From assembly GCA_949361645.1 (NCBI GenBank), contig OX442422.1:3359137-3423136 (forward strand): a stretch of DNA of 64,000 nt. The letters are read 5' to 3'. Source of the DNA: Spongilla lacustris (Eukaryota > Porifera > Demospongiae > Spongillida > Spongillidae). Below, piece after piece: positions 11,885 through 24,200 of the stretch. Each line of letters opens with the position of its first letter. Within the stretch, counting starts at the first letter, position 1. Both the position numbers and the translations under genes were made by a program. The notes beneath the pieces are model-generated. The model saw nothing but the letters and a program-made list of their open reading frames with translations, was not told the origin of the DNA and did not search any database.

Positions 11885-12585
11885 TTATATATGTTATAAA
11901 ATTCCCTTGTGTTTGAATCGCTATAACGTCTGAATGGTTAAAGCTATGGACTTCCTATTTTCAACACTTTATACTATACCATTTCTCCGTGGTAGAATAT
12001 ATTTTGTGGACTTGCACTTGGTCCGTGCAAGTATTGCAACATCCAATACCCTCTGGGTTCAAACCCACCATAACTTTCAGTAGGAATAATCAAATTGCTT
12101 CACATTCAGTTTATAGGTAGCGGTCCTTTACCTATCGATTTGTTTTGTTCGTTAATTTTTATGCCATCTGTTCCGAAGATACAGTTGAACAAAGTACGTG
12201 CACGTTAATCATTTGGGCAAATTGCGTCCTGCTCAATGTATGGGGAGGCGGTGATTAAATCATTGGTGCAAATCTAGCAGGAAAACGTGCACGTACATTG
12301 TTCAACTGTATCTTCGGAACGGATGGCACAGAACAGAACAAATCGATAGGTAAAGGACCACTCTACCTACACGTATAAACCAAATATGAAGCGATTTGAT
12401 TACTCCTACCAGTGGGGTATCGGATGTTGCAATACTGGCACGGAGCAAGTGCAAGACCACAAAATCTATTTTACCACAGAGAAATGGTGTAGCAAAAAGT
12501 TTTGAAAAGAGAAAGTCCATAGCTTTAACTGTTTGGAAGTCATAGCAATTCAAACACAAGGGATTTTTATAACATTTTATACATT
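11885..12585. mobile_element. Foldback element, older member of the GGGACAGTG family
   Basis: Arms 11905-12225 and 12270-12572 are inverted copies (for example CCTTGTGTTTGAATCG at 11905 against the inverted CAATTCAAACACAAGG near 12560, and the CGAAGATACAGTTGAAC block around 12175 against its inverse near 12300). The centre, with TTGGGCAAATTGCGTCCTGC and AGGCGGTGATTA, is clearly homologous to the centre of the element at 16345-17110. The outer ends are AT-rich and diverged. No coding capacity. Confidence 0.75.
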
Positions 12586-13130
12586 TTAAATTCACATATG
12601 AGAAGGGCAATTTTCGTGGAAACTGTTCCTATTACTTATAAGATGACATACACTACTCACAACACACGCACACACAAAGATCCTTTGCCAAAATGGCTTG
12701 GCAATGGACCTCACTAGGGTAATGTTTAGCCTGCATTAAATGTCTGCCAAATCTGCAAGCTTGGGGGAAGACATACTGATGGCTAGGTGGGGTGACAGTC
12801 TTGAAAACATTTCCTTGGAGTCCTTTCCCCAACTGCCATATGTTTTCACAGCTACAGTAATGCAAGTCCACCCCAACTCTAGGCATTTCGGACCATTATT
12901 TTACGTTAACAAGAATATAATCGCAAACACTATTGGTACTATATATTTTTGTGTTTAGCTACAGAATTGTTAAACAAATTTCACTTTGTCATTTAGCAAT
13001 GGCCTTGTAACGAGTGTGTTTCCGTGGGCAAATCGTACAGGTATGTATGTAGCCTGATAAAACAAATCACTATCAACACTCAACATTTAAGTAGTCAGGA
13101 AATGTAGTACAATTAAAGATACATCTATAA
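12586..13130. other. No gene recognised
   Basis: Unremarkable sequence. The short minus-strand frame at 12653-12886 has no recognisable motif and no convincing splice sites. Confidence 0.4.
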
Positions 13131-13140
13131 TTAGCATGTT

Positions 13141-13675
13141 AAAGTCTTGAAACCGGTTGTACCGGACTCCGGTTAACCAGTTAACCATCGGTTAAACGAT
13201 CACAAGAAACAAATAACCACTTCAACCAAGCACTTCAACCAGTTGTTATAAATTTTAAACAATCTCAACCTACTTTTTGATATTTTATAGACAACTTTCA
13301 AGTGACATCATGCTAGTCTTACATCTTGCAAAAATGCTGGGCATGATAAAACAATAAGTGGATGAGAGTGAACAACTTTGGGCAGAAGGCAGGGATCCAT
13401 CTCACATCTTACATCTTGTTGGGCACGAGAAAAAAATAAGCGGGCGAGAGCAAACAATGGAGGGAAGAATTAATTAATATTTACCAGCACGCAATGTGTC
13501 GCAGTTCAGACAAAGAGCGCGCAGACTCACCATTAGGGTGAATAGAGTTGCGATTATAATGGACAGTTCATATAACCGTTTATTTTGTGCAACCTCAACC
13601 AACCGGAAACAATCACCTTAACCGACCGGTCGTTTTCTTGTACAACAGTTTTTATATCAGATTTCAAGCCTTACA
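13141..13675. repeat. Possible MITE with short inverted ends
   Basis: The left boundary has GTCTTGAAACCGG and the right boundary, inverted, has GGCTTGAAATC. Both ends are rich in CCGGTT/AACCGG blocks within their first 80 bp. No clear target duplication was found, so the boundaries are tentative. Confidence 0.35.
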
Positions 13676-13855
13676 GACGTTTCACTTTTATCCAAAATTA
13701 TTTATAGAATACCAAAACAAAATGAATGGGCTCTATCATCATTTTGAATAAAAAAACAAGCTGCATTTATATTGCAAACTGAAAGTTATACTTTCTAATA
13801 ATAAGGTTGGTTGATTAGTATTGTGTGCATTTGAATATAAAATGTTCAAACTGAC

Positions 13856-14827
13856 CAATTCACAGTCGCCAATCCCTCTAGACAACAATGCAATTCTGAT
13901 ACTTTGCGCACTGTCACCAAGTCCTACAGAAGCAGCAACATAACTAACATAGTTGAAAAAACTCGGATCAATGACAGGTGGTGGTGTGGTTGGTTGCATA
14001 AACACTTCGGAAAAAGAGAAAGCAAAGAACATGATTAGTGCATCAAAGAATGGAAATCATTACTTACTGCCGCCACCAGAACCACCAGCATTTGAGAAAG
14101 GTGTACTGCTAGCTGACACAGTAGGAAGAGGAGCAGCCTGACGTAGAGAAGGTTCAGAAACACTTAGCAGCTGGCCATTGAAATCTTGCCCCAGGAATGA
14201 CAACAGTCCAGCTACATTGATGGTTTCACCATTATTTAATACTGGTGAATAGCTGGAAGAAAAAAAAGACAAAAGGCAAATGAAGCATTTGCTGGATCCA
14301 AGTTAGCTGGAAGTAATATGGTGGTGTGATGTAAAGACCAACACAAGGTTAGTCAGTGATTGCCTTTTTAATACAAAAAGGAATTAGGTATAAAAAAAAA
14401 AAAAGATTTCCTCATATCAAACATAATTTTTATTTACTGAAATCAGAAATTATAACGTACACTTACTACAAATTATAAGCTTAATTTGCTACTACAAATT
14501 ATAAAGCTTAATTTGCAGTCATTGATAACCAGAATATCGATACCAACCCAAGTTAATACCCGTACTACAGTAGGCCTACTGTACGCCACTGATGACTCAC
14601 TTTGAAGTACCAGGTATCCACACACGTCCTTGGAGATTGGGCACAAGGGTGAGCTTTGGAGGCACCTCTGGTATAACCTGTGGCTGCCCCGCGAGGTAAT
14701 AATACGGATTGTTCACGTAACAAACCAGGAGTGAGTTGACGGAGTAATAAAGACGATTAATAGTGTAGGTAGACCAGCTTCTTTTGGTTATTGTCAGGAT
14801 TAACGTTAATGTGAAAAATAAGCGCAT
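13856..14827 (-). CDS. Unrecognised secreted-type protein, 5' exons
   Basis: Three exons on the minus strand join in frame. Exon 1 (14827-14601) starts at ATG with a hydrophobic leader, MRLFFTLTLILTI, that looks like a signal peptide, then a Y-rich stretch and P-Q-V-I-P-E-V-P-P. Its donor is AAA|GTGAGT. Exon 2 (14252-14068; acceptor TTCCAG, donor GCA|GTAAGT) is Ser/Gly-rich and ends in GGSGGG. Exon 3 (14004-13856; acceptor CCGAAG) begins MFMQPTTPPPVIDP and has a possible donor TTG|GTCAGT. The phases agree (2, 1, 0). The 3' part is not found. Without a splice at 13856 the frame ends shortly after in low-complexity sequence. I do not recognise the family; the leader suggests secretion or a membrane location. 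Confidence 0.55.
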
Positions 14828-15890
14828 TCTGTGTATCAGTAGCCTGAGTAGAAGCGGCGAACCTGAATAGAGTGATTCTGGTGATAGTGTGCCTAGGCCC
14901 CCTATGATAGTGATTCTTGCGCACTATTTTGACACCAGACCGCGCAAATGCGTCGAAAAGTGGCCTATTTGTGATCCTACGCCTCATACATATATCACTT
15001 ACTTGGTTCAAATTTGCCCGATCCTGATACGAAAGTCGCTTACTTCCAACAAATCGTCGCTCGATACGTAACCAGTAAGGCTCGCATTGTTCATTGAGGC
15101 GCACGCATCTGCATGTGGTTTATTCACAGTTTATAACACTGCTAATCGAGAGTTGCGGCAAGTAACTCTCATACGTATCTCATGAAAAAAACGTGACCCG
15201 CGTATAACTCGCGTACCGAGAAACGGATAGTTTAGCTCTTTGGTGCTATAGAACCAGAAAGGAAAGACGATCATTTTAATGTATAGTTCAAATCGCCAGA
15301 CCCTTTACTTTAAGAGAACAAAAAAAGATCGTACTGTTCTCGTTCCCAGACCGAATTTTCTCCTCCGACTGTTTAACCTGAGTGAGTATAACTCGGGATA
15401 GGAACGGTTTAATAGCTTTAGAGTTTCCTGGAAGAACATCCGCAGGTATCAGATATGTAAATAAAGCATCTTACGTAATCGTCACGTAATATGGGGGAGC
15501 TTTATATATTAAAAACGTTCCCATGGCAATATTTTAGGTATAATTATAATAATGTGGCCGTTTGTGTTCTAGAACTCTAGCCGCCGCTTTGCTCAGTTGT
15601 TTATGTCAAAATGCCTTCACGGGAACGAAGTAAGCTACACGACGGGAGGAATATTAATGCAAAAGCGAGACTATGAATTTAAGTTAGAGTCGAGTTTGGT
15701 ACAATTAATCGTTATCTCTGCGGATCCAGAAAAAAAAAAAAAAAGTGAGCGTCTGCTTGTGACAGTTAATTTTAAACCGAACCGAGACGTGAGCAAGGCA
15801 GTTCATAAAGCTTGGCGCGCGAGTTTCAATCTAGAACAGCTGTGTTGCTAGGCAATAAAAACAGTCATACAAATCCATGTAATTGTATGA
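14828..15890. other. Upstream region, no gene recognised
   Basis: Upstream of the gene starting at 14827. The longer open frames (14757-15104 minus, 15597-15851 plus) have no recognisable domain. CTCGTTCCCAGACC at 15341-15354 matches the end of the Mutator-like MITE at 62520 and may be a truncated relic. Confidence 0.4.
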
Positions 15891-16175
15891 ATGAAACAAG
15901 ATATAAAAACTTTCTCGCTGAGAAAGGTAGTGGTATATAGGATTTGAACGCAATGCATATGGTGGTGTAAAAAGGAAGGGGAAAAGGGATTGGAGTTACA
16001 ATAATTATTCCTATATTTAGCAACATAAATGTAATGCAATTGTACAAAGTGATAAATATAGGAATAATTATTGTAGCTCCAATCCCTTGTTCCCTTCCTT
16101 TGTACACCGCCATTGCCTTCAAATCATATATACCACTAACTTTCTCAGAGAGAATGTTTTTATATCTTGTTTCAT
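15891..16175. mobile_element. Short palindromic MITE
   Basis: Begins ATGAAACAAGATATAAAAAC and ends with the inverse (TATATCTTGTTTCAT). The arms of about 140 bp match with scattered differences, meeting near 16030 at AGGAATAATTATT copies. No coding capacity and no certain target duplication. Confidence 0.75.
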
Positions 16176-16344
16176 TTAAGGCCGAGCACATTTAAATTCA
16201 GGTATGAATATTATAACTGCACATACCAGCCCCGAATCCATCCTTTGGACGTGAAGTATCCTATGTTCATCTTTCATGCATTATAAAGTGTCAAAAGCAT
16301 CATACTCCGAGGTTAAATTTCAAGACCTAAAATAGCCGGGACAT

Positions 16345-17110
16345 GGGACAGTGTCCAGCAAAATTGGGCTTGTGGGGTTATAATTTTATCACTATAAAAA
16401 CTGCACGTTGTACTAAACAACACATCTTCGCGACGATACTACTTTTTCCTTTCAAATTTCGTACACTTGTTCCCACACCATTTCTCTGTGTGAAAATCGA
16501 TTTTTGTGATCTACACCTTATCTGTGCCGTGGATGCAACAATCGTTAACCCCGCGGGTTAGAAATCCACATTTCCGGCTCCACTGACGTACGAGTGTTGA
16601 GATCATCCGTTACGGAGATACAGTTGAGCAAACTACAGGCACATTTTCCCGCTTGATTCGCGCCAATGTTATAATCACCGCCTTAATTCCCATTCACTGA
16701 GCGGGACGCGATTTGCCAAAATCATTGGCGCGAATCAAGCGGGAAAACATGCCCGTAGTTTGTTCAACTGTATCTCCGTAACGGATGATATAGAAATTAA
16801 CGAACAGAACAAACCAATAGCTACAGGACTCCTCTATGTGCAACCCGAATTTGACGCATTTTCAACACTCGTACGTGGAGAAATGAGGATTTCTAACCCG
16901 CGGGGTTAACGATTGTTGTTTCCACGGCACGGAAAATGAGTAGTTCACAAAAATCGATTTTCACACAGAGGAATGGTGTGGGAACAAGTGCACGAAATTT
17001 GAAAGGAAAAGGTAGTACCGTCGCGACTGTGTGTTGTTTAGTACAACGTGCAATTTTTATAGTGATAAAATTATAACCCCACAAGCCCGATTTTGCTCGA
17101 ACACTGTCCC
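16345..17110. mobile_element. Foldback element, 766 bp, GGGACAGTG termini
   Basis: Left end GGGACAGTGTCCAGCAAAAT; right end, inverted, GGGACAGTGTTCGAGCAAAA. The arms match almost base for base for more than 350 bp and carry shared landmarks: TTATCACTATAAAAA, an AACCCGCGGGGTTA palindrome, CGTTACGGAGATACAGTTG, and GGCGCGAATCAAGCGGGAAA near the centre. It has no reading frame of interest and would fold into one long hairpin. Flanks read ACAT and ATGT, so the target duplication is at most 2 bp (AT) or degenerate. Confidence 0.85.
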
Positions 17111-17869
17111 ATGTATATGGGGCTTGTGGGGTTATAGTTTTATCACTATAAAAATTGCACGTTACACTTAACAGCACATCTTCGCGACGGTACAACCTTT
17201 TCCTTTCAAATTCCCTACACTTGTTCCCACACCATTTCTCTCTGTGGAAATCGATTTTGGTAATCTACGTATTTTCCGTGCAGCGGGTACAGCATTCGTT
17301 AACCCCGCGGGTTAGAAATCCACATTTCTCGAGGTGCGAGTGTTGAAACCGCGTCAAATTCGGAACATACATAGTGAAGTCCTGTAGCTATTGATTTGTA
17401 CAGATCGTGGATTTGTATATTATCCGTTACGGTAATATGGCAGTGCAAAGTTAGTGCATATTTCCCGCTCCATTCGCGCCACCAATGTGTTCTTCCGAGC
17501 ACATGAATATGCAATTTATATCTGGCTCCGCCTATTCTCCGCCCCAAAGACCCAGTACCACTTTTGCTTGCTGGAAATTAAAGTGGAAACAATCTCGTTA
17601 CGGCTGGCTTTGACTTTACAACTAACAAGTAATTGCGGCGATCGTGCAATGCACGTGGACTCTCGTGCCAACTCGGTACGTACGCACTCATAGCCACATT
17701 ATAATACATCGCAGACATCAGGAGGGTGGTGATTGATTCATTTAGGAAAAGGCTTTCCGGGGACAAGTACGATTGCTAAGCCTTACTGTATACTACATGT
17801 ACTAAAAGTCTTGCTGCCTTCTTTGCACAACGTTAGCAACACAAACTAGTGCTATGGTGCAGTGCCAGT

Positions 17870-18790
17870 TATAAGAAGTGCTGTTACTGTGCTTGTAAAG
17901 TAGTGCTATGGTGTTGTGCTTGTGAAGTAGTGCTATTGTGCAATACCCGTTATGGTGCTGAAGTAGTGCCATGCATGGGTGAAGTAGTGCTATGGTGCTG
18001 ATTGTGTAGTGCTATGGTGCTGCATTTATGAAGCAGAGTGCCTCTGTGTGACGGTGTGCTATGGTGCAGTACTAATGAAGTAGTGCCATCGTTCTGTGCT
18101 TGTGAAGTAGTGCTATGGTGCAGTGCTTGTGACGTAGTGCTATGGTGCAGTGCTTGTGACGTAGTACTATGGTGCAGTGCTTGTGACGTAGTGCTATGGT
18201 GCAGTGCTTGTGATGTAGTGCTATGGTGCAGTGCTTGTGACGTAGTGCTATGGTGCAGTGCTTGTGACGTAGTGCTATGGTGCAGTGCTTGTGACGTAGT
18301 GCTATGGTGCAGTGCTTGTGACGTAGTGCTATGGTGCAGTGCTTGTGCGAGGAAGCAAGGGCCATGGGGGGCCATTACCCCCATTTTATTGTCATAGGGG
18401 GGCATTGCCCCCCCCCCCCCCCCCTCACCTTTATTTAGTACGATCTATACACTGTCCTAAAATTTATGTCAGCCTATAGACACATTTATTTGTACCCCCC
18501 ACCTTTAAATACCTTCCTACACACCAGATGGTGGCACTGTGCATCTGAAGTAGTGCTATGGTGCTGTGCTTGCTGTGGTGCTTATTGTGTAGTGCTATGG
18601 TGCTGTGTTTATCAAGTAGTGATATTGTGCAGTGCTAAGACATGCTGTGGTGCTGTGTTTGTGAAGCATGTGAAGTAGTGCTATGGTGTTGTGCATGTGA
18701 AGTAGTGCCATCCCTGTTATGGTGCTGAAGTAATGCCATGGGTGAAGTATGTGTGCTGATTGTGTAGTGCTATGTTGCTGATTGTGTAGT
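17870..18790. repeat. 27-bp satellite array, left arm
   Basis: About eight head-to-tail 27-bp units at 18100-18345, each with the core GTAGTGCTATGGTGC followed by AGTGCTTGTGAC, flanked by looser relatives. Because 27 is a multiple of 3 it gives a false open frame with a nine-residue period (DVVLWCSAC) and other repeat frames on both strands. A C homopolymer of about 15 bases lies at 18410-18424. Confidence 0.9.
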
Positions 18791-19060
18791 GCTATGGTGC
18801 TGATTGTGTAGTGCAAGGTGCTGATTGTAGTGCTAAGGTGCTGATTGTGTAGTGCTATGGTGCTGATTGTGTAGTGCTATGGTGCTGATTGTGTAGTGCT
18901 ATGGTGCTGATTGTGTAGTGCTATGGTGCTGATTGTGTAGTGCTATGGTGCTGATTGTGTAGTGCTATGGTGCTGATTGTGTAGTGCTATGGTGCTGATT
19001 GTGTAGTGCTGTGATGCTAATTGTGTAATGTTATGGTGCTGCATTTATGAAGTAGTGCTA
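18770..19060. repeat. 22-bp satellite array
   Basis: Tandem 22-bp units with core GTAGTGCTATGGTGCTGATT, about ten near-identical copies between 18840 and 19015. A second array of the same unit lies at 19730-19910. It shares the GTAGTGCTATGGTGC core with the 27-bp unit, so the two satellites have a common origin. Confidence 0.9.
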
Positions 19061-20060
19061 TGGTGCAGTGTTTGTGACGTAGTGCTATGGGTTATATAAA
19101 TGGAGGGGGGTGCTACACTCCATCCTAAAAGTTCTAATATAGATCAGATCTCTCCCCCCTCCCCCCTCAGCCTATAGACATGCTCATTTATATGCACCCC
19201 CCACCTTCCTACACGCCTGATGGTGCTATACTTGTGAAGGAGTGCTTGGTACAGTGGCTGTGAAGTAGTGCTATGGTGCAGTGCTTGTGCGAGGAAGCAA
19301 GGGCCATGGGGGCCATTGCCTCGATTTTATTGTTGTAGAGGGGCCCTCTCCCCCTCACCTTTATTCTGTATGATGTTTAGAAGTATAAATGGAGGGGGGA
19401 GTGGGGGGGGGGGGGAAGTGCTATACACCATCCTAAAATTTCTGAGTCAGGTCCTCAACCTATATAGACACACTTATTTATTTGTACCGCCCACCTTTTT
19501 ATACCTTCCTACACACCTGATGGTGGCACTGTGCTTCTGAAGTAGTACCATGGTGCTATGCTTGTGAAGTGGTGCTGTGGTGCTTATTGTGTAGTGCTAT
19601 GGTGCTGTGTTTATCAAGTAGTGCTATTGTGCAATGCTATGGTGCTGTGTTTGTGAAGCATGTGAAGTAGTGCTATAGTGTTGTGCATGTGAAGTAGTGC
19701 CATCCCTGTTTAGTGCTGAAGTAGTGCTATGGTGTTGATTGGTTAGTACTATGGTGCTGATTTTTTAGTGCTATGGTGCTGATTGTGTAGTGCTATGGTG
19801 CTGATTGTGTAGTGCTATGGTGCTGATTGTGTAGTGCTATGGTGCTGATTGTGTAGTGCTATGGTGCTGATTGTGTAGTGCTATGGTGCTGATTGTATAC
19901 TGCTATGGTGCTAATAGTGTAATGCTATGGTGCTGAATTTATTAAGTAGAGCTATAGTGCAATGCTTGTGAAGTGGTGCTATGGTGTTGTGCTTGTGAAG
20001 TAGTGCTATGGTGCAGTGCCTGTTAAGAAGTGCTAGTATAGTGCTGTGCTTGTGAAATAG
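19061..20060. repeat. Mixed satellite with G/C-rich spacer
   Basis: Holds a GGAGGGGGG-containing spacer (19095-19215), a second spacer (19290-19520) and further 22-bp units (19730-19940). The 19268-19540 block is present inverted at 22733-22978, and the 19095-19215 block recurs inverted at 23220-23330 and 24130-24260. Confidence 0.8.
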
Positions 20061-21190
20061 TGCTTTTTATGGTGGACTACTACAGATAAGACAACTTGTT
20101 ACCCAATTTGTTTCAGGAGTATTGGTAATTGCTATAGGAAGGTTAGCCCTTAATCCTCATTTGAAAAGACAACAGTTTGCACCACCCATTTTCATGTTAA
20201 TTGGGAATGGGCTTGTGACTCATGTACACATCTGATGCTCCTTGAAATCTTCCTTTTTGAAAGCGTACTACACCTTTAATTAATGTTCATGTATAGTTTA
20301 CAGCCCCCTTTTAATGGGGTGCAATGCCCAAGCAATACACATGTAGCTTCCATGGCACAAGGTGCACCTTGAACTGAGGCCATGCAGGCCAGGTCACCAC
20401 TTAATGGCTGCATGGGAAATATGGTCAAGGTGACTCTGATAGAAGCAATAGATGTTCTTTAAGGCAAGCTACGACCACCTCGGCCATCATGCAGCTATAG
20501 TGACCACCTCAGTGTGGAGCTATGTCTCCTGACCACTCCAAAACTTGCCAAAGCTGTTATCCAACTGGTACATGGGAAAGGCAATGGCTCTAGACTTGCC
20601 CATCACTTCTCACCTCTTCATTTAACCCCCTAGCACTATTGGAAGCGAGGGTTCCCAGGTCAATACATACTGCCAATGACACCTTGTGCTCTGACCTGGC
20701 ATGTGTGCGTGTGAAGCCTAAGATACAGAGGCACCAGCTATAAGCTTGCCTCACCTCTTGCCACCACCTCTAAATTCTAAAAGCTATCCTTACCCGGACT
20801 GCCAACCCTGATGTACATTAGTGATTGCTTTGATTGCTTGTGTGTGTTGTACATCTGTGATTGTGTGTGTATATGTGTCTGCATATGTGTGTGTGTCTGT
20901 ACGTGTGTGTGTTTGCAAATTCTAAGTGGTGCCCCTCATACATGGCCTCTATTTCATCTAGGGAGCTGTGCAACATACTCTGAATATTTGTATAGTAGCT
21001 CATATAGTACAAGAGCAGTGTTGAGATTTTTTTTTTTTTAAGTCCAGGCTTCACAGGGGTAGAAGCTTTGGAAGCCTTGCATATGTTAGCAGTGAATATT
21101 ATTGCTAACCTATCACTACAGATGATGGCAGGTCTGGGCCACTGGAAAGTTTACATAGACTGTGTTCACAACCAACAAGCTTGTTATTTC
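20061..21190. other. Non-satellite spacer of the giant element
   Basis: The only part of the 9-kb element that is not satellite. It has no recognisable protein domain. A TG-rich patch lies at 20838-20912. The block 21062-21160 is repeated in the same direction at 21748-21850. Confidence 0.5.
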
Positions 21191-21191
21191 T

Positions 21192-21292
21192 TATACTGCA
21201 GTGTTTGTGAAGTAGTGCTATGGTGCTGTGCCTGTGAAGTGCTTTTTCACAGGCACAGCACCATAGCACTACTTCACAAGCACTGCAGTATA
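21192..21292. repeat. Perfect-type hairpin at array inversion point
   Basis: 21192-21238 and 21246-21292 are inverted copies with one mismatch around a 7-base loop (GTGCTTT). Left of it the satellite reads GTAGTGCTATGG; right of it, it reads CCATAGCACTAC. This is the point where the arrays change strand. Confidence 0.9.
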
Positions 21293-24200
21293 GCACAACT
21301 TAACAGGCACTGCACCATAGCACTACTTCACAAGCACTGCAGTATAGCACAACTTAACAGGCACAGCACCATAGCACTGCTTCACAGGCACTGCACCATA
21401 GCACTACTTCACAAGCACTGCACCATAGCACAACTTAACAGGCACTGCACCATAGCACTACTTCACAAGCACTGCACCATAGCACAACTTAACAGGCACT
21501 GCACCATAGCACAACTTCACAGGCACTGCACCATAGCACAACTTAACAGGCACTGCACCATAGCACTGCTTCACAGGCACTGCAACAATAGCACTGCAAA
21601 ATAGCACTTCTTGATAAAACAGCACCATAGCAAGCACCATAGCACTACTTCATAAGCATAGCACCAAGGCACTAACAGGTGCGAAGGAAGGTATATAAAG
21701 TTGGGGGTGCAAAAAAAGAGCTCACACAGTACAAGATCAGTCCTTCACAGAAGCAGCTTTGGAAGCCTAGCATATGGTGGCAATGAATATTATTGTTAAC
21801 CTATCACTACAGATGATGGCAGGACTGGGCCACTGGAAAGTTTACATAGACTGAATGGTAATTGTGTTCACCTACCAGCTGAATGGTAAGTGTTCACATT
21901 CAAATACAAATACATGTACACCAACAAATTTCCCAGCTTGAACATGTACATGTATGTTATTTAAAAAAGCACTTCACAAGCACCATAGCACTACTTCACA
22001 GGCACAGCACCATAGCACAACATCACAGGGACTGCACCATAGCACTATTTCACACTGTGGAGGGGGGGGGGTCCCAATGGCCCCCATACTTCCTTTGCCA
22101 CTGACCATAGCACTATGTCATAAATGCAGCACCATAGCACTACACAATCAGCACCATAGCATTACTTCACAGGCACAGCACCATAGCACTACTTCAACAC
22201 CATAGCATTACACTTTTAGCACCATAGCATTACACTTTTAGCACCATAGCACTACTTCAACACCATAGCATTACACTTTTAGCACCATAGCACTACTTCA
22301 CAAGCACTGCATCATACACTACACAATGGCACCATAGTACTGCACAATCAGCACCACTACACTGTACTTCACAAGCATAGCACATGCCATGGCACCATAG
22401 CACTACACAATCAGCACAGATACTTCACCCATGGCACTACTTCAGCACCATAACAGGGATGGCACTACTTCACATGCACAACACTATAGCACTACACAAT
22501 CAGCACCATAGCACTACACAATCAGCACCATAGCACTACACAATCAGCACCATAGCACTACACAATCAGCACCATAGCACTATACAATCAGCACCATAGC
22601 ACTACTTCACCCATGGCACTACTTCACATGCTTCACAAACACAGCACCATAGCACTACACAATAAGCACCACAGCACCACTTCACTAGCATAGCACCATG
22701 CATAGCACTACTTCAGACGCACAGTGCCACCATCAGGTGTGTAGGAAGGTATTTAAAGGTGGGGGGTACAAATAAATAAGCGTGTCTATAGGTTGAGGAC
22801 CTGACTCAGAAATTTTAGGATGGTGTATAGCACTTCCCCCCCCCCCACTCCCCCCTCCATTTATACTTTTATACATCATACAGAATAAAGGTGAGGGGGG
22901 GAGGGGGGGGCATTGCCCCCCTATGACAATAAAATGGAGGCAATGGCCCCCATGGCCCTTGCTTCCTCGCGCAAGCACTGTACCATAGCACTACTTCACA
23001 AGCACTGCACTGTAGCACTACTTCACAAGCACTGCACTGTAGCACTACTTCACAAGCACTGCACCGTAGCACTACTTCACAAGCACTGCACTGTAGCACT
23101 ACTTCACAAACCATAGCACTACTTCATAAATGTAACACCATTGCACTACACAATAAACACCACAACACTACTTCACTAGTATAGCATCAAGGCACTACTT
23201 CACAAGTATAGCACCATCAGGCGTGTAGGAAGGTGGGGGGTGCATATAAATGAGCAGGGGAGGGGGGAGAGATCGGATTTTTAGGACAGCGTGTAGAACC
23301 CCCCCCCCCCCCCCATCCATTTATATATGTTACTGGTGGAGGGGGGTGGAGGGGGGCTATGGCCCCAATGGTACTCATGCGTCCTATACCACTGACCCAT
23401 AGCATTACATGTACTTGAAAAACACTGCACCATAGCACTACTTCATAAATGCAGCACCACAGCACTGCATAATCAGCACCATAGCACTACACAATCAACA
23501 CCCTAGCACTACACTGTACTTCACAAGCATAGCACATACCATGGCACCATAGCACCACAAAATCAGCACCATAGCTTTACACAATCAGCACCATAGCACT
23601 ACACAATCAGCACAGATACTTCACCCATGGCACTACTTCAGCACCATAACAGGGATAGCACTACTTCACATGCACAACACTATAGCACTACTTCACATGC
23701 ACTGCACCACACAATCAGCACCATAGCACTACACAATCAGCACCATAGCACTACACAATCAACACCCTAGCACTACACAATCAGCACTGTAGCACCACTA
23801 CACTGTACTTCACAAGCATAGCACATACCATGGCCCCACACAATCAGCACCATAGCACATACCATGGCACCATAGCACTACACAATCAGCACCATAGCAC
23901 TACACAATCAGCACCATAGCACTACACAATAAGCACACATACTTCACCCATGGCATTACTTCAGCACCATAATAGGGATGGCACTACTTCACATGCACAG
24001 CACCATAGCATTGCTTAGCACTGCACAATATCACTACTTGATAAGTGCAGCACCATAGCACTACACATTAAGCACCACAACACTACTTCACTAGTATAGC
24101 ACCAAGGCACTACTTCAGAAGGACAGCACCATCAGGCGTGTAGGAAGGTGGGGGGTGCATATAAATGAGCATGTCTATAGGCCGAGGGGGGAGGGGGGAG

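Noticed and set aside
14757..15104. 115-codon minus-strand frame with basic residues
   Set aside because: Overlaps exon 1 of the secreted-type gene in another frame, with no domain and no splice support.
17950..18405. Long open frames (up to 151 codons) in the satellite arrays, and the matching ones at 24833-25288
   Set aside because: They exist because the unit is 27 bp, a multiple of 3. All frames on both strands stay open, and the predicted peptides are pure repeat.
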